This document shows positions 46,933 to 55,362 of a stretch of 57,623 nt of DNA, piece after piece. The first letter of the stretch is position 1; the number at the start of each line of letters is the position of its first letter. The position numbers and the translations under genes were made by a program. Under the pieces are notes generated by a model, which did not search any database, was not told where the DNA came from, and saw only the letters and a program-made list of their open reading frames with translations. This stretch comes from Spirochaetia bacterium (lineage in GTDB: Bacteria > Spirochaetota > Spirochaetia > Treponematales > Treponemataceae), in NCBI GenBank assembly GCA_900767955.1, contig CAAGBC010000015.1:1-57623 (forward strand). The letters run 5' to 3'.

Positions 46933-48420
46933 TTAATAAGAATTTTCAAAAACATTTTTTAGTTTTTCTGCAATTTGTTGGAATTGGCTTTCACAAGTGA
47001 TATTAAATTGCTTCAAAATGTTTTTATCAATTTGAGAATATTGTATATCTGAATTGTGATAATGAACCATCAAATCTGCAATGTAAATAATTGTTGTTAA
47101 TGTTTTTGCTGCTTCTGGAGCATTTCCTGGAGAATGATGGAATCTGATTACATTTATTATTGATTCTGGGAAATTCCATTTTTCGGCAATTTTTGCTCCG
47201 ATTTCTCCGTGGTTAACACCTGAAATAATTTTTTCAAATAAATCTAATGATGTTATTTTGTCTTTACATATTTTTTTTACATTATCTATGTATTCTGGAC
47301 AGTTTGTTTCAAAAATAACTTTTCCCATGTCATGAAGTAATCCACATACAAAAGAATCTTCTATAACAAGGGAATTATTTTTGCATAGATTTTTTGCAAG
47401 ATTATATGAATAAAATGCAACTTGGTAAGAATGTTTCCATAAATCTTCATTCTTTTTAGTTTGTGCTGCAAAAATATTTAGAGAACCGATTGAATAAAGC
47501 ATATTTTTTATTCCTCTAGTTCCCATCATTTTTACTGCATCAGAAATACTGCTACATGGTGTTTGTAAGGCAAAAGCTGCTGAATTAACTGTTTTTAATA
47601 ATTCACCTGTTAATGCAACATCGTTACTTATCTGATTAGCAATTTCAGAAATTTTTGAATCGTCTGAATCTAAAAGTTTATTTAGTTTTTCTATATTTTG
47701 TGGAAATTGTGGTAAATCTTGAATTGCGTTACTGAATTCTTCTGAAATAGTATTAATTTCATTTTGAATTTCTTCACTTAAAGGAAGTGTGATTCTTGTG
47801 ATTGTTTCAGTTTCATTTGTTATTGTTTGGAAATTTTCTTTTGACATTCCAATTTTTTCAAGCATTAAAATTAAAATAACTAATCCTAAACCTGCACCTT
47901 CAGAATCATCAAGAACTGTTGTTAATGCATCCTGAATTGAGTCAAATTGTTTTGCTTGTGCTAGCTTTTGATTGATTCGTTCTAATTCGAAGGGTGTAAT
48001 TTTTGAATTATTTTTAACTTCTATTTTTATTGTGTTATTTTGAATTTGTAAGATTAGTTTTACATATAAACCTGCGTCTTTTTGTTTTTGCAGATAATAT
48101 TTTATATTATTTAATGTATCGTTTTTGAATGTTTTCATCCCGATGTTGTAATCATCAAGATTGAATATGTCTAGATTTTTTTCTTGGAAATATATTCGCT
48201 TTGTGTTTGCTTTTTTTGCATTAACAACTAATTCATTTAAGCTGTATGTCAAATATTGAATCATGTGGGGTTGATTTAGTTCCGTCAAAAAGAGGGATAA
48301 AATTTCTCCCATATAAACTTCCATATCGTGAGGAAGTGTATATGTTTTTATTGATATAGGGATACCTGTACGAATTGCAGTTTTAATTTTTTCACTATCA
48401 ATATTAACATTTTTTTCCAT
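46933..48420 (-). CDS. GHKL-like ATPase domain fused to HDOD domain
   Basis: A protein of 495 residues. The N-terminal part (about 1-215) looks like a histidine-kinase-type ATPase domain: LNELVVNAKKAN (N box, residues 61-72) and DDSEGAGLGLVILILMLEKI (G box, 171-190), with no phospho-accepting His domain. The C-terminal part (about 235-440) is an HDOD domain (ISNDVALTGELLKTVNSAAF, VKMMGTRGIKNMLYS) in which the HD pair is kept (CGLLHDMGKVIFE, residues 359-371; VNHGEIGAKIAEKW). HDOD proteins take part in signalling. The -10-like TATCAT ends six bases before the ATG. Confidence 0.78.
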   Translation of the reverse strand: MEKNVNIDSEKIKTAIRTGIPISIKTYTLPHDMEVYMGEILSLFLTELNQPHMIQYLTYSLNELVVNAKKANTKRIYFQEKNLDIFNLDDYNIGMKTFKNDTLNNIKYYLQKQKDAGLYVKLILQIQNNTIKIEVKNNSKITPFELERINQKLAQAKQFDSIQDALTTVLDDSEGAGLGLVILILMLEKIGMSKENFQTITNETETITRITLPLSEEIQNEINTISEEFSNAIQDLPQFPQNIEKLNKLLDSDDSKISEIANQISNDVALTGELLKTVNSAAFALQTPCSSISDAVKMMGTRGIKNMLYSIGSLNIFAAQTKKNEDLWKHSYQVAFYSYNLAKNLCKNNSLVIEDSFVCGLLHDMGKVIFETNCPEYIDNVKKICKDKITSLDLFEKIISGVNHGEIGAKIAEKWNFPESIINVIRFHHSPGNAPEAAKTLTTIIYIADLMVHYHNSDIQYSQIDKNILKQFNITCESQFQQIAEKLKNVFENSY

Positions 48421-48468
48421 TCCTAAATGATACCATAGTTTTTTTTAAAAATAAAGAAATTTTATATT

Positions 48469-49422
48469 TTATAAATTAAGTGTCTGTGCAATACGAAATC
48501 CAAATATTTCTGGCCAGTTTCCGTAAATGTGATGAAGGCTTCTAAAATTATTTTGTAAATTTCCTGTGTCTTTATCCATATTATAATGACATCCGTGACA
48601 TTCGTAGTTAGTTTCATTTAATGTGATTTCTGCAACATTTCCTGTCATGTCGTAAGTTCCTATTGCGTTTGGTTTGTACTGTCCCGGTGTGCGTAGATAT
48701 TTTAGGGATGCAACTTCTTTGTAATCATTTGAACCAGAATATAAATAATATTTGTCTGAATTTGTGCGCCATGCTCCTTGAGCTGCAAATTTCCATTCTT
48801 CTTTTGTTGGAAGTCTGTAACCATTTGCAGAAAGATTTGTGTAAAAATTACTTTTGATGCTGTAGTCATATTGTTTTATAGGATTACCATTCATATCTGT
48901 AAGTGGAGCACCAAATTCATCGATTTCTTTAAAATTTGAAATTAATTCAGAATCACGAAGAATATTTTGGAATTCTGCATCTGTATAATAAACTGGTGTA
49001 AGTCCATTTTTGCAAGATAATGCATTTAGCCACACTATAACATCTGCTGGATGTGCGCTTGTGACAGGAAGATATGCGTGTTTTCCTGGAGTAGAAATTT
49101 GGTAGTCTCCGGCTTTTGCTTTTTTTATAAAGTTGAAGTCGTTATTTTTTCCCCATTCATATATTTCATACCACAAAATATAAGTTGTTTCATAAGCATT
49201 AATTTTATAGGGCTTTAATCCATTGGAATTGAGGTTTTTTAAATCTATATTTGTGTTTAAATCATAATCTGGAGCAGTTGTGTCAGGTAGACTTATCATG
49301 TTTAGGCTTTTAAGTTTAACTGTTGGCGCAGAAATTGCACTTATGTCGTGAATCATATCTCTGCAAGAAAAAAAGTTAAGTGAATACAATATTGTAAAGA
49401 AATATAGAATTAATTTTTTCAT
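48469..49422 (-). CDS. FGE/SUMF1-fold lipoprotein
   Basis: A protein of 317 residues. MKKLILYFFTILYSLNFFSC gives lipid-modified Cys20. The FGE-fold domain has INAYETTYILWYEIYEWGKN, VIVWLNALSCKNGLTPVYYT, NGYRLPTKEEWKFAAQGAWR, AIGTYDMTGNVAEITLNET and the end IFGFRIAQTLNL. In the region of the FGE active site the sequence is YECHGCHYN, with Cys spacing unlike the C-x4-C of active enzymes. Its start overlaps the upstream barrel-like gene by four bases (ATGA), so the two are co-translated. Confidence 0.85.
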   Translation of the reverse strand: MKKLILYFFTILYSLNFFSCRDMIHDISAISAPTVKLKSLNMISLPDTTAPDYDLNTNIDLKNLNSNGLKPYKINAYETTYILWYEIYEWGKNNDFNFIKKAKAGDYQISTPGKHAYLPVTSAHPADVIVWLNALSCKNGLTPVYYTDAEFQNILRDSELISNFKEIDEFGAPLTDMNGNPIKQYDYSIKSNFYTNLSANGYRLPTKEEWKFAAQGAWRTNSDKYYLYSGSNDYKEVASLKYLRTPGQYKPNAIGTYDMTGNVAEITLNETNYECHGCHYNMDKDTGNLQNNFRSLHHIYGNWPEIFGFRIAQTLNL

Positions 49423-50087
49423 CTATTTATTCCTTTAGAAAGAACTTTGCTTTCTTTAAAGTTGAGCATAAGTCCAAAAGTTGGTCCAATAGTACAGAAG
49501 GAATTTGATTTTTCATTGTAGAATGCAAAATGACAACCAGATGTAAGGAGAATATTTGCTTTATTAAAACTTAAGAATAGTTTTCTTATTTGTAAGTCTG
49601 ATTCAATCATAAAGTCGTAGTAAATATCTTCAATGGTTCCTTTTTGTCCGCTTACAAAATAAATATCACTAATTAAAAATCCTGCACCTAATGAGTATGA
49701 AATAGAAATATTTTGTGGTAATAAAAATTCACTGTATAAACCATTGCTAAAACTATAGCTATGTAGTTTTTCTAGTTGTAAATTGCTTGGAACAAAATTT
49801 TGGAATGATGAACGCCCATAAATTCCAATATCAATTTTGTTTGCTAACACTTGAAATATATCACATTCAAGACAGACTGATACACCGTAGTTGTATTTTG
49901 AAAATTCATTCATATTGTACAAAGAAAATCCATTCATGTAATTTGCACTTAGTTTTAGTCTTGAAAGAGCTGCAGAAATGTTTTGATTTATATTAGTTGA
50001 GGGATTTTGTTTGTTGGTTGCAAAACATAAGTTGCTGCAAATAAATGTGATTGCGATAGTAAAGAAAAGCTTTGATATTTTTTTCAT
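49419..50087 (-). CDS. Exported, possibly beta-barrel, protein
   Basis: A protein of 222 residues with a signal peptide ending near SNLCFA. The mature part has alternating strands (LKLSANYMNGFSLYNMNEFS, YNYGVSVCLECDIFQVL, ISISYSLGAGFLISDIYF, FGLMLNFKES), suggestive of a small outer-membrane barrel. I do not recognise the family. It precedes the FGE lipoprotein with a four-base overlap, and the pair may form an envelope complex in the same way as the larger lipoprotein/barrel pair at 36.9-41.0 kb. Confidence 0.6.
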   Translation of the reverse strand: MKKISKLFFTIAITFICSNLCFATNKQNPSTNINQNISAALSRLKLSANYMNGFSLYNMNEFSKYNYGVSVCLECDIFQVLANKIDIGIYGRSSFQNFVPSNLQLEKLHSYSFSNGLYSEFLLPQNISISYSLGAGFLISDIYFVSGQKGTIEDIYYDFMIESDLQIRKLFLSFNKANILLTSGCHFAFYNEKSNSFCTIGPTFGLMLNFKESKVLSKGINR

Positions 50088-50093
50088 TCACAT

Positions 50094-50122
50094 AGTGTAA
50101 ACTATATTTACGTATAAAACAA
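50094..50122 (-). promoter_or_regulatory. Promoter of the barrel-FGE lipoprotein operon, leaderless layout
   Basis: TTGTTT (50117-50122), 17-bp spacer, TACACT (50094-50099) on the minus strand, then six bases to the ATG at 50087. No RBS is present. Confidence 0.6.
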
Positions 50123-50156
50123 ATTATTATTTATGTTTTTTATAAATTGTTTTATC

Positions 50157-50183
50157 TTGGCACAAAGGAAAATATTTTATACT
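50157..50183 (+). promoter_or_regulatory. Promoter of the gene at 50192
   Basis: TTGGCA (50157-50162) and TATACT (50178-50183) with a 15-bp spacer, eight bases before the ATG at 50192. Short spacer, but again no RBS and a leaderless layout; it is divergent to the promoter at 50094-50122. Confidence 0.5.
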
Positions 50184-50191
50184 ATTGAATT

Positions 50192-51304
50192 ATGTCAAGC
50201 GCTGTAGTTGGTATTCTAATAATTTTATTTCTAATAATTTTAAATTGTGGAAGATTGTTTTTTTTGAAGTTTGGAAGGGTTGATGTATTAACTCTTTTAG
50301 CACCTTTATGTGTAATTTTATCAATTTTGCAGATTGTTGCTTGGAAAGCAGACTTTTTTTCTTTAATTTTGTTAGGCATTTCTATTTTTAGTTTTTTTGT
50401 TAATTTTAGAGCATTTTTGCGATTTTTATCTGGATTATATGTAGATCATTATAGTTTAGCTTTTAAGATTGGCGCAATTCTTGTTTTACTTGCCGCTATT
50501 GCAGAAGTTGTTCTTGTTGTTATGTTTTTTCCACGTGCAATTAAGGATACTGATTTTAATGCAAAAAAAACTGTAAAACTTCTTTCTGGTTCTTTTAATT
50601 ATGGTTTTGAAAAAGTAGGAATTCTTCCTGTTGTAAATTGTGAAATGTTTATTTATGAACCTGAAGAAGAATCATTAAAAAAAGATACAGTAGTTTTGTT
50701 CTTCTCTGATAAAAGAGCTGATACAAGTCATTATGAACCATATTTGATGTCTTTAGCAGATAACGGGTATGCAGTTTGTTCCGCAGATTATTTTTCAAAA
50801 GACTTAAAGTGGTTCCATAGTTTTGCAGATAATAGATTTTTTAGAAGAATGTTTATGATTTTGAAATATTTTTCAAATGAAACAATATTTGCTACTGAAA
50901 ATGAATTTTATACTTATAATACAATAAACGAATGTGAAGCAACTTTAAAATTTGCAAAGCAATATTTTGGTGAAGATAAGAAATTCTTCTTTATTGGGGA
51001 TGTAATGACTTTTGAAGGAGTAAAAGATTATTCTTCTCGTAATTCTAATTCTTCAGAAGGATGTTTTAATATTGCTGAACTTGAAGTTTATAAAACTCCT
51101 GGATTTGGATGTGTTCAGCAATTGGCTCCAGTTCTTGGTTATAAATTTAATGTGGAACCATCATCTGATTTTTCTATTCCACGAAAAATGGCAGAAGAAA
51201 CAATTAAAATGATTCCTGAAAATTCAAAGCCAAAACCAGAATTAAATGAAGAAATTTTGCCTACTGAAGAAAAATCAGAAAATATCACAGAAATTAATCA
51301 GTAA
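50192..51304 (+). CDS. Membrane protein with C-terminal hydrolase-like domain
   Basis: A protein of 370 residues. Four hydrophobic segments (about 4-24, 32-50, 56-76, 92-115) precede a soluble domain (about 130-330). The soluble part has DTVVLFFSDKRADTSHYEPY, NGYAVCSADYFSKDL and FAKQYFGEDKKFFFIGDVMT, reminiscent of an alpha/beta hydrolase whose nucleophile elbow (here IGDVMT) has lost its Ser. The C-terminus is Glu/Pro-rich. I know no named family; it is probably Treponema-specific. It may share its transcript with the nif3-lspA-mtn-luxS genes that follow. Confidence 0.65.
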   Translation: MSSAVVGILIILFLIILNCGRLFFLKFGRVDVLTLLAPLCVILSILQIVAWKADFFSLILLGISIFSFFVNFRAFLRFLSGLYVDHYSLAFKIGAILVLLAAIAEVVLVVMFFPRAIKDTDFNAKKTVKLLSGSFNYGFEKVGILPVVNCEMFIYEPEEESLKKDTVVLFFSDKRADTSHYEPYLMSLADNGYAVCSADYFSKDLKWFHSFADNRFFRRMFMILKYFSNETIFATENEFYTYNTINECEATLKFAKQYFGEDKKFFFIGDVMTFEGVKDYSSRNSNSSEGCFNIAELEVYKTPGFGCVQQLAPVLGYKFNVEPSSDFSIPRKMAEETIKMIPENSKPKPELNEEILPTEEKSENITEINQ

Positions 51305-51333
51305 ATTTATTACTTTTTATTTAGGATAAAAAT

Positions 51334-52101
51334 ATGACATTAAACGAATTAGACAAGTATTTTAGAAGTTTTCTAAAAATGGAAGATTATTCTGCTGATC
51401 CTTCTATGAATGGAATTCAAATTCAAAATGCAAAGCCTGCTGAAAAAGAAATAAAAAAAGTTGCATTTGCTGTTGATGCTTGTGAAGCAACTGCTTTGGC
51501 TGCTGTTGAACAAGGCGCAGATGTTCTTTTTGTTCATCATGGTTTATTTTGGGGTTTTTCAGAACCAATTACTGGTGCGTTTTATAAGAAAATTTCTGCT
51601 TTTGTAAAAAATGATTTAGCTTTATATGCTTGTCATATTCCTTTGGATGCAAATAATCCATATGGAAATAATTATGGCTTGGCAAATAGAATTGGATTAA
51701 AAAACTTAGAGCCTTTTGGAACTTGGCGTGGTATGAAAATAGGTGTAAAAGGCGAATTAAAAAAGCCATGCACTATTGAAGAATTAGAAGAAATGTTTTT
51801 ATTGCCTGGTCAAAAACCAATGTTCACCTTGCCTTTTGGAAAAAAAGAAATAAAAACAGTTGGAATTATTTCTGGTGGTGCAAGTAGTGATGTTCATGAA
51901 GCTATAAAAGAAGGGCTTGATGTTTATATTTCTGGTGAAGTTGCACATGAAGTTTATCATTATGTTAAGGAATCTGGAATTAACATGATTGCAGGTGGAC
52001 ATTACCAAACAGAAATTGTGGGAGTAAATCTTGTTAGAGAAAAGTTGGAAAAAGAGAAAAAAATAGAAACTGTTTTTATTGATATTCCAACAGGTCTTTA
52101 A
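51334..52101 (+). CDS. Nif3-like dinuclear metal centre protein
   Basis: A protein of 255 residues of the YbgI/NIF3 family. Conserved strings are MNGIQIQNAKPAEKEIKKVA, VLFVHHGLFWG (His-His metal ligands), LALYACHIPLDANNPYGNNY (His and Asp ligands) and the C-terminal AGGHYQTEIVGVNLVRE. Members form toroidal hexamers with two metals per subunit; a cyclohydrolase-like or metal chaperone role has been proposed. AGGA precedes the ATG by seven bases. lspA starts 23 bases downstream. Confidence 0.92.
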   Translation: MTLNELDKYFRSFLKMEDYSADPSMNGIQIQNAKPAEKEIKKVAFAVDACEATALAAVEQGADVLFVHHGLFWGFSEPITGAFYKKISAFVKNDLALYACHIPLDANNPYGNNYGLANRIGLKNLEPFGTWRGMKIGVKGELKKPCTIEELEEMFLLPGQKPMFTLPFGKKEIKTVGIISGGASSDVHEAIKEGLDVYISGEVAHEVYHYVKESGINMIAGGHYQTEIVGVNLVREKLEKEKKIETVFIDIPTGL

Positions 52102-52124
52102 TTAATAAATTTTGAGGTTTTATT

Positions 52125-52646
52125 ATGGAAAAGAAAAAATTATTACCATTTATTTTAACTGGTTTAGTTGTTTTAGCAGACCAAATTACAAAAGCAATTG
52201 TTGTTGCTTTGATTCCTCTTTATACAGTAGGAGCAAATATTTTTGGAGATTTATTGCGCATAGTTCATGTTGCTAATACAGGTGTTGCTTTTAGTTTGGG
52301 AGATTCAATGCCTTTGGCTATTAGACGCATTTTATTTGCGATTATTCCATTAATTGTGATTGTGCTTGTAATTGTAGTTTATTTTAGAAATGATGAATTT
52401 AATTCAGTTCAGCGTTGGGCAATTTGTGGAATTATCGGTGGTGGAATAGGAAATATCATTGATAGATTCTTTAGACCAAGTGGAGTAGTTGATTTTATTG
52501 ATGTAAAATTCTTTGGAATATTTGGTTTGGAACGTTGGCCAACTTTTAATGTTGCTGATGCGGCAGTTGTTGTTTGTGGAATAATTTTGATTGTTTCATT
52601 TTTGGGTACTATTTTCAAAGAACAAAAGGATTCTGTAAATGAATAA
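52125..52646 (+). CDS. lspA: Lipoprotein signal peptidase (signal peptidase II)
   Basis: A protein of 173 residues with four membrane helices. Signature strings are VVLADQITKAIVV, VHVANTGVAFSLG, IGGGIGNIIDRFFRPSGVVD (first catalytic Asp) and WPTFNVADAAVVVCG (second catalytic Asp). It removes signal peptides from lipid-modified prolipoproteins, a step needed by the many lipoproteins encoded in this window. Its end overlaps the nucleosidase gene by eight bases. Confidence 0.96.
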   Translation: MEKKKLLPFILTGLVVLADQITKAIVVALIPLYTVGANIFGDLLRIVHVANTGVAFSLGDSMPLAIRRILFAIIPLIVIVLVIVVYFRNDEFNSVQRWAICGIIGGGIGNIIDRFFRPSGVVDFIDVKFFGIFGLERWPTFNVADAAVVVCGIILIVSFLGTIFKEQKDSVNE

Positions 52647-53343
52647 TATGATTGGAATTGTAGGTGCAATGGATGTAGAAGTTTCTACTCTTTGCCAAAA
52701 GTTGCAAAATAAAGAAGTTGTAAAATGTGGTGGATTGGAATTCAATCACGGATTTTTAAATTCAAAAGAAGTTGTAATTGTTAAAAGCGGCGTTGGAAAA
52801 GTTAATGCTGCTTTGTGTGTTCAAACTTTGGTAAATAAATTTAATGTTACACAAATAATTAACACAGGAATTGCTGGTGCAACTGGAAAAGGTCTAGGAG
52901 TTTTTGATTTTGTAATTTCTTCAGAAGTTGCTTATCACGATGTTGATGTTCAAATTTTTGGTTATAAAGTTGGACAAGTTCCGGGGCAAGAACAATTTTT
53001 TGTTGCAGATGAACAACTAGTTCAAAAAGCATTAAAGGTTGCTGAAGAATCTTCTTTTGCAAAAGAACATAAATTTGTAAAAGGACGAATTGCATCTGGT
53101 GATCAATTTATTGCAGATAAAGCTGTAAAAGATAAAATTGTTCAGAATTTTGAACCAATGTGTGTAGAAATGGAAGGTGCTGCAATTGCACATGCTTGTA
53201 CTGTGAATAATATTCCTTTTGTTATTGTTAGATGTTTATCTGATTGTGCTGATGATAGCGTAAATAGTGTTTATTCTTTTAATGAAGAAACTTGCGCTAA
53301 AATGTGTGCAGATTTTGTAGAAAATTTTGTAAATAATTTATAA
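52639..53343 (+). CDS. mtnN: 5'-methylthioadenosine/S-adenosylhomocysteine nucleosidase
   Basis: A protein of 234 residues. MIGIVGAMDVEVSTL carries the first catalytic Glu, VVIVKSGVGKVNAALCVQTL and NTGIAGATGKGLGVFD form the ribose/adenine pocket, CVEMEGAAIAHAC the nucleoside-binding Glu, and VRCLSDCAD the general acid. It converts SAH to S-ribosylhomocysteine, the substrate of LuxS, whose gene starts 15 bases after its stop. The AGGA eight bases before the ATG at 52639 supports that start; an ATG three codons later is an alternative. A divergent paralogue lies at 6759-7454. Confidence 0.95.
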   Translation: MNNMIGIVGAMDVEVSTLCQKLQNKEVVKCGGLEFNHGFLNSKEVVIVKSGVGKVNAALCVQTLVNKFNVTQIINTGIAGATGKGLGVFDFVISSEVAYHDVDVQIFGYKVGQVPGQEQFFVADEQLVQKALKVAEESSFAKEHKFVKGRIASGDQFIADKAVKDKIVQNFEPMCVEMEGAAIAHACTVNNIPFVIVRCLSDCADDSVNSVYSFNEETCAKMCADFVENFVNNL

Positions 53344-53358
53344 GTGGGGAATTATAAA

Positions 53359-53826
53359 ATGGAAAAAAAATATAATGTTGACAGTTTTAATTTAGATCAC
53401 ACAAAAGTAAAAGCTCCATTTGTTCGTGTGGCTGCAAAAAAAGTTGGTGAAAAAGGCGATGTTGTAACAAAATTTGATATTCGCTTTACACAGCCAAATA
53501 AAGAATTTATGAGCACAGGTGGAATTCACACTTTGGAACACCTTATGGCTGAATATATTCGTGATGAAATGGAAGGCGTAATTGATTTGTCCCCAATGGG
53601 TTGTAGAACTGGTTTTTATTTTACAGTTTGGGGCGACAGAAACGAAGAAGAAATTGCAAATCATTTAATGAATGTTCTTAAAAAAGTTGCTGTTTGGGAT
53701 AAACCAATTCCTGCAACAACAGAAGAAGAATGTGGAAATTATAGAGATCACAATTTAGATGATGCAAAATCATATGCACAAAAATGGGTTGATGGAATTA
53801 CTCAAAAAGGGTGGAATGCATTTTAA
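53359..53826 (+). CDS. luxS: S-ribosylhomocysteine lyase (autoinducer-2 synthase)
   Basis: A protein of 155 residues starting MEKKYNVDSFNLDHTKVKAP at 53359, after GGGGA. HTLEHLMAEYIRDE supplies the two metal His and the catalytic Glu, MGCRTGFYFTVWG the catalytic Cys, and EECGNYRDHNLDDAKSYA the metal Cys. It splits S-ribosylhomocysteine into homocysteine and DPD, the precursor of AI-2. With mtnN directly upstream it completes SAH recycling. An in-frame GTG at 53344 is less likely as the start. Confidence 0.96.
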   Translation: MEKKYNVDSFNLDHTKVKAPFVRVAAKKVGEKGDVVTKFDIRFTQPNKEFMSTGGIHTLEHLMAEYIRDEMEGVIDLSPMGCRTGFYFTVWGDRNEEEIANHLMNVLKKVAVWDKPIPATTEEECGNYRDHNLDDAKSYAQKWVDGITQKGWNAF

Positions 53827-53850
53827 TTTTTTTTGAGTAGGGGAAAATAA

Positions 53851-55362
53851 TTGAATATTTTATTAAAATTTAAGGAAACAGCTATTTCAGTTGTTCCTAT
53901 AATGGCAATTGTTGTTTTGTTAGGATTAACAGTTGCTCCTTTAGAAAGTGTTATGCTATGGCGTTTTGTTATTGGTGGCATTATGCTTATTTTAGGGTTA
54001 ACAATTTTTCTATTGGGTGTAGATTTAGGAATTCAGCCGATGGGAGAACATTGTGGTGCTGAGTTGACTAAAAAAAGAAGTCTTCCTTTGCTAACAATTG
54101 TTGCTTTTGTAATTGGTTTTTTGGTTACAGCGGCAGAGCCTGATATTCAAGTTTTTGGTGATCAAGTAAACAATGTATTTGCATCTGTGAATAAAATAAC
54201 ATTTGTTTTTGTTATTGCAGGTGGCGTTGGAATTTTCATTATGATTGGTTTATTGCGTTCAGTTTTGAATTTTTCCATAAAGATTGTTTTACTTATTGCT
54301 TATGTTCTTTTATTTGTATTAGCTTTTTGTTCTCCAACTGAATTTATTGGAGTTGCATTTGATTCTGGTGGAGCAACTACTGGACCAATGACAGTTCCTT
54401 TTATTTTGGCACTTGGGTTGGGTGTTTCATCTGTTCGTGCGGCAAGTGACAAAGAAGGTTTTGGTCTTACTGGTGTTACTTCAATTGGGCCTATTTGTGC
54501 AGTTTTAGTTTATTCACTATTTTTACAAAAAACTGGACGATTAGATAGTTTGGCAAATACAACTGATGCTATGGCAGAAAGTGTTCATCATGCAGATGGA
54601 GTTTTTGCATTATTTGCGGCTGAATTTTTGCCAGTTGTAAAAGAATCTTCACTTTCTTTACTTCCTCTTGTAGGGCTTTTTATTGTTTTTCAAATTACAT
54701 TGCTAAAACTAACAACAAGACAAGTGATTCGTATTTGTATTGGTTTTGTTTACAGTTTTATTGGTTTGTCAATTTTCTTACTTGGTGTAAATGGTGGATT
54801 TATGCAAGCAGGAGAAGCATTGGGGCAAATTCTTGGTCAAAAGGCATTCACTCTTGGTGGAAAATGGCTTTTGTTATTAATTTGTACAGGGCTTTTAATT
54901 GGTTCTATTGTAGTTTGTGCAGAACCTGCTGTTTGGGTTTTAACAGAACAAGTAGAATTGATTTCTGGAGGTTCTATCAAAAGAAAGATTCTTCTATCCT
55001 TTTTGGCAGTAGGAGCCGCTATTGCAATTGGTCTTGCCTTATGGCGTGCGATTGCTGGATTTAATTTAAAATATATTTTAGTTCCAGGGTATGCAATTGC
55101 TTTACTGTTTATGATTTTTTCTCCAGATTTATTTACTGGAATTGCATTTGACTCAGGTGGAGTTGCTTCGGGGCCTATTACTTCAACTTTTGTTCTTTCT
55201 TTTACTTTGGGAGCAGCTAGTTCTGGTGCTGGATGTACAGATGTTTTTGGTGTAATTGCCCTTGTTGCCATGATGCCTTTAATTTCAATTCAGTTATTAG
55301 GAATTATTTATAATCTTAAATCACACAAATCTGCAAAAACTGTAGAAAAAGGTGGTGAATAA
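53851..55362 (+). CDS. DUF1538 membrane transporter, two-domain
   Basis: A protein of 503 residues starting at TTG after AGGGGA. It is two copies of the DUF1538 domain of about 240 residues each: AAEPDIQVFGDQV and FDSGGATTGPMTVPFILALG in the first, CAEPAVWVLTEQVE and FDSGGVASGPITSTFVLSFT in the second. There are about 12 membrane helices. The A-E-P, F-D-S-G-G and G-P motifs in both halves suggest an inverted or tandem-repeat transporter; the substrate is unknown. The stop overlaps the start of the PII-like gene (TAATG), so transporter and regulator are coupled. Confidence 0.88.
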   Translation: MNILLKFKETAISVVPIMAIVVLLGLTVAPLESVMLWRFVIGGIMLILGLTIFLLGVDLGIQPMGEHCGAELTKKRSLPLLTIVAFVIGFLVTAAEPDIQVFGDQVNNVFASVNKITFVFVIAGGVGIFIMIGLLRSVLNFSIKIVLLIAYVLLFVLAFCSPTEFIGVAFDSGGATTGPMTVPFILALGLGVSSVRAASDKEGFGLTGVTSIGPICAVLVYSLFLQKTGRLDSLANTTDAMAESVHHADGVFALFAAEFLPVVKESSLSLLPLVGLFIVFQITLLKLTTRQVIRICIGFVYSFIGLSIFLLGVNGGFMQAGEALGQILGQKAFTLGGKWLLLLICTGLLIGSIVVCAEPAVWVLTEQVELISGGSIKRKILLSFLAVGAAIAIGLALWRAIAGFNLKYILVPGYAIALLFMIFSPDLFTGIAFDSGGVASGPITSTFVLSFTLGAASSGAGCTDVFGVIALVAMMPLISIQLLGIIYNLKSHKSAKTVEKGGE

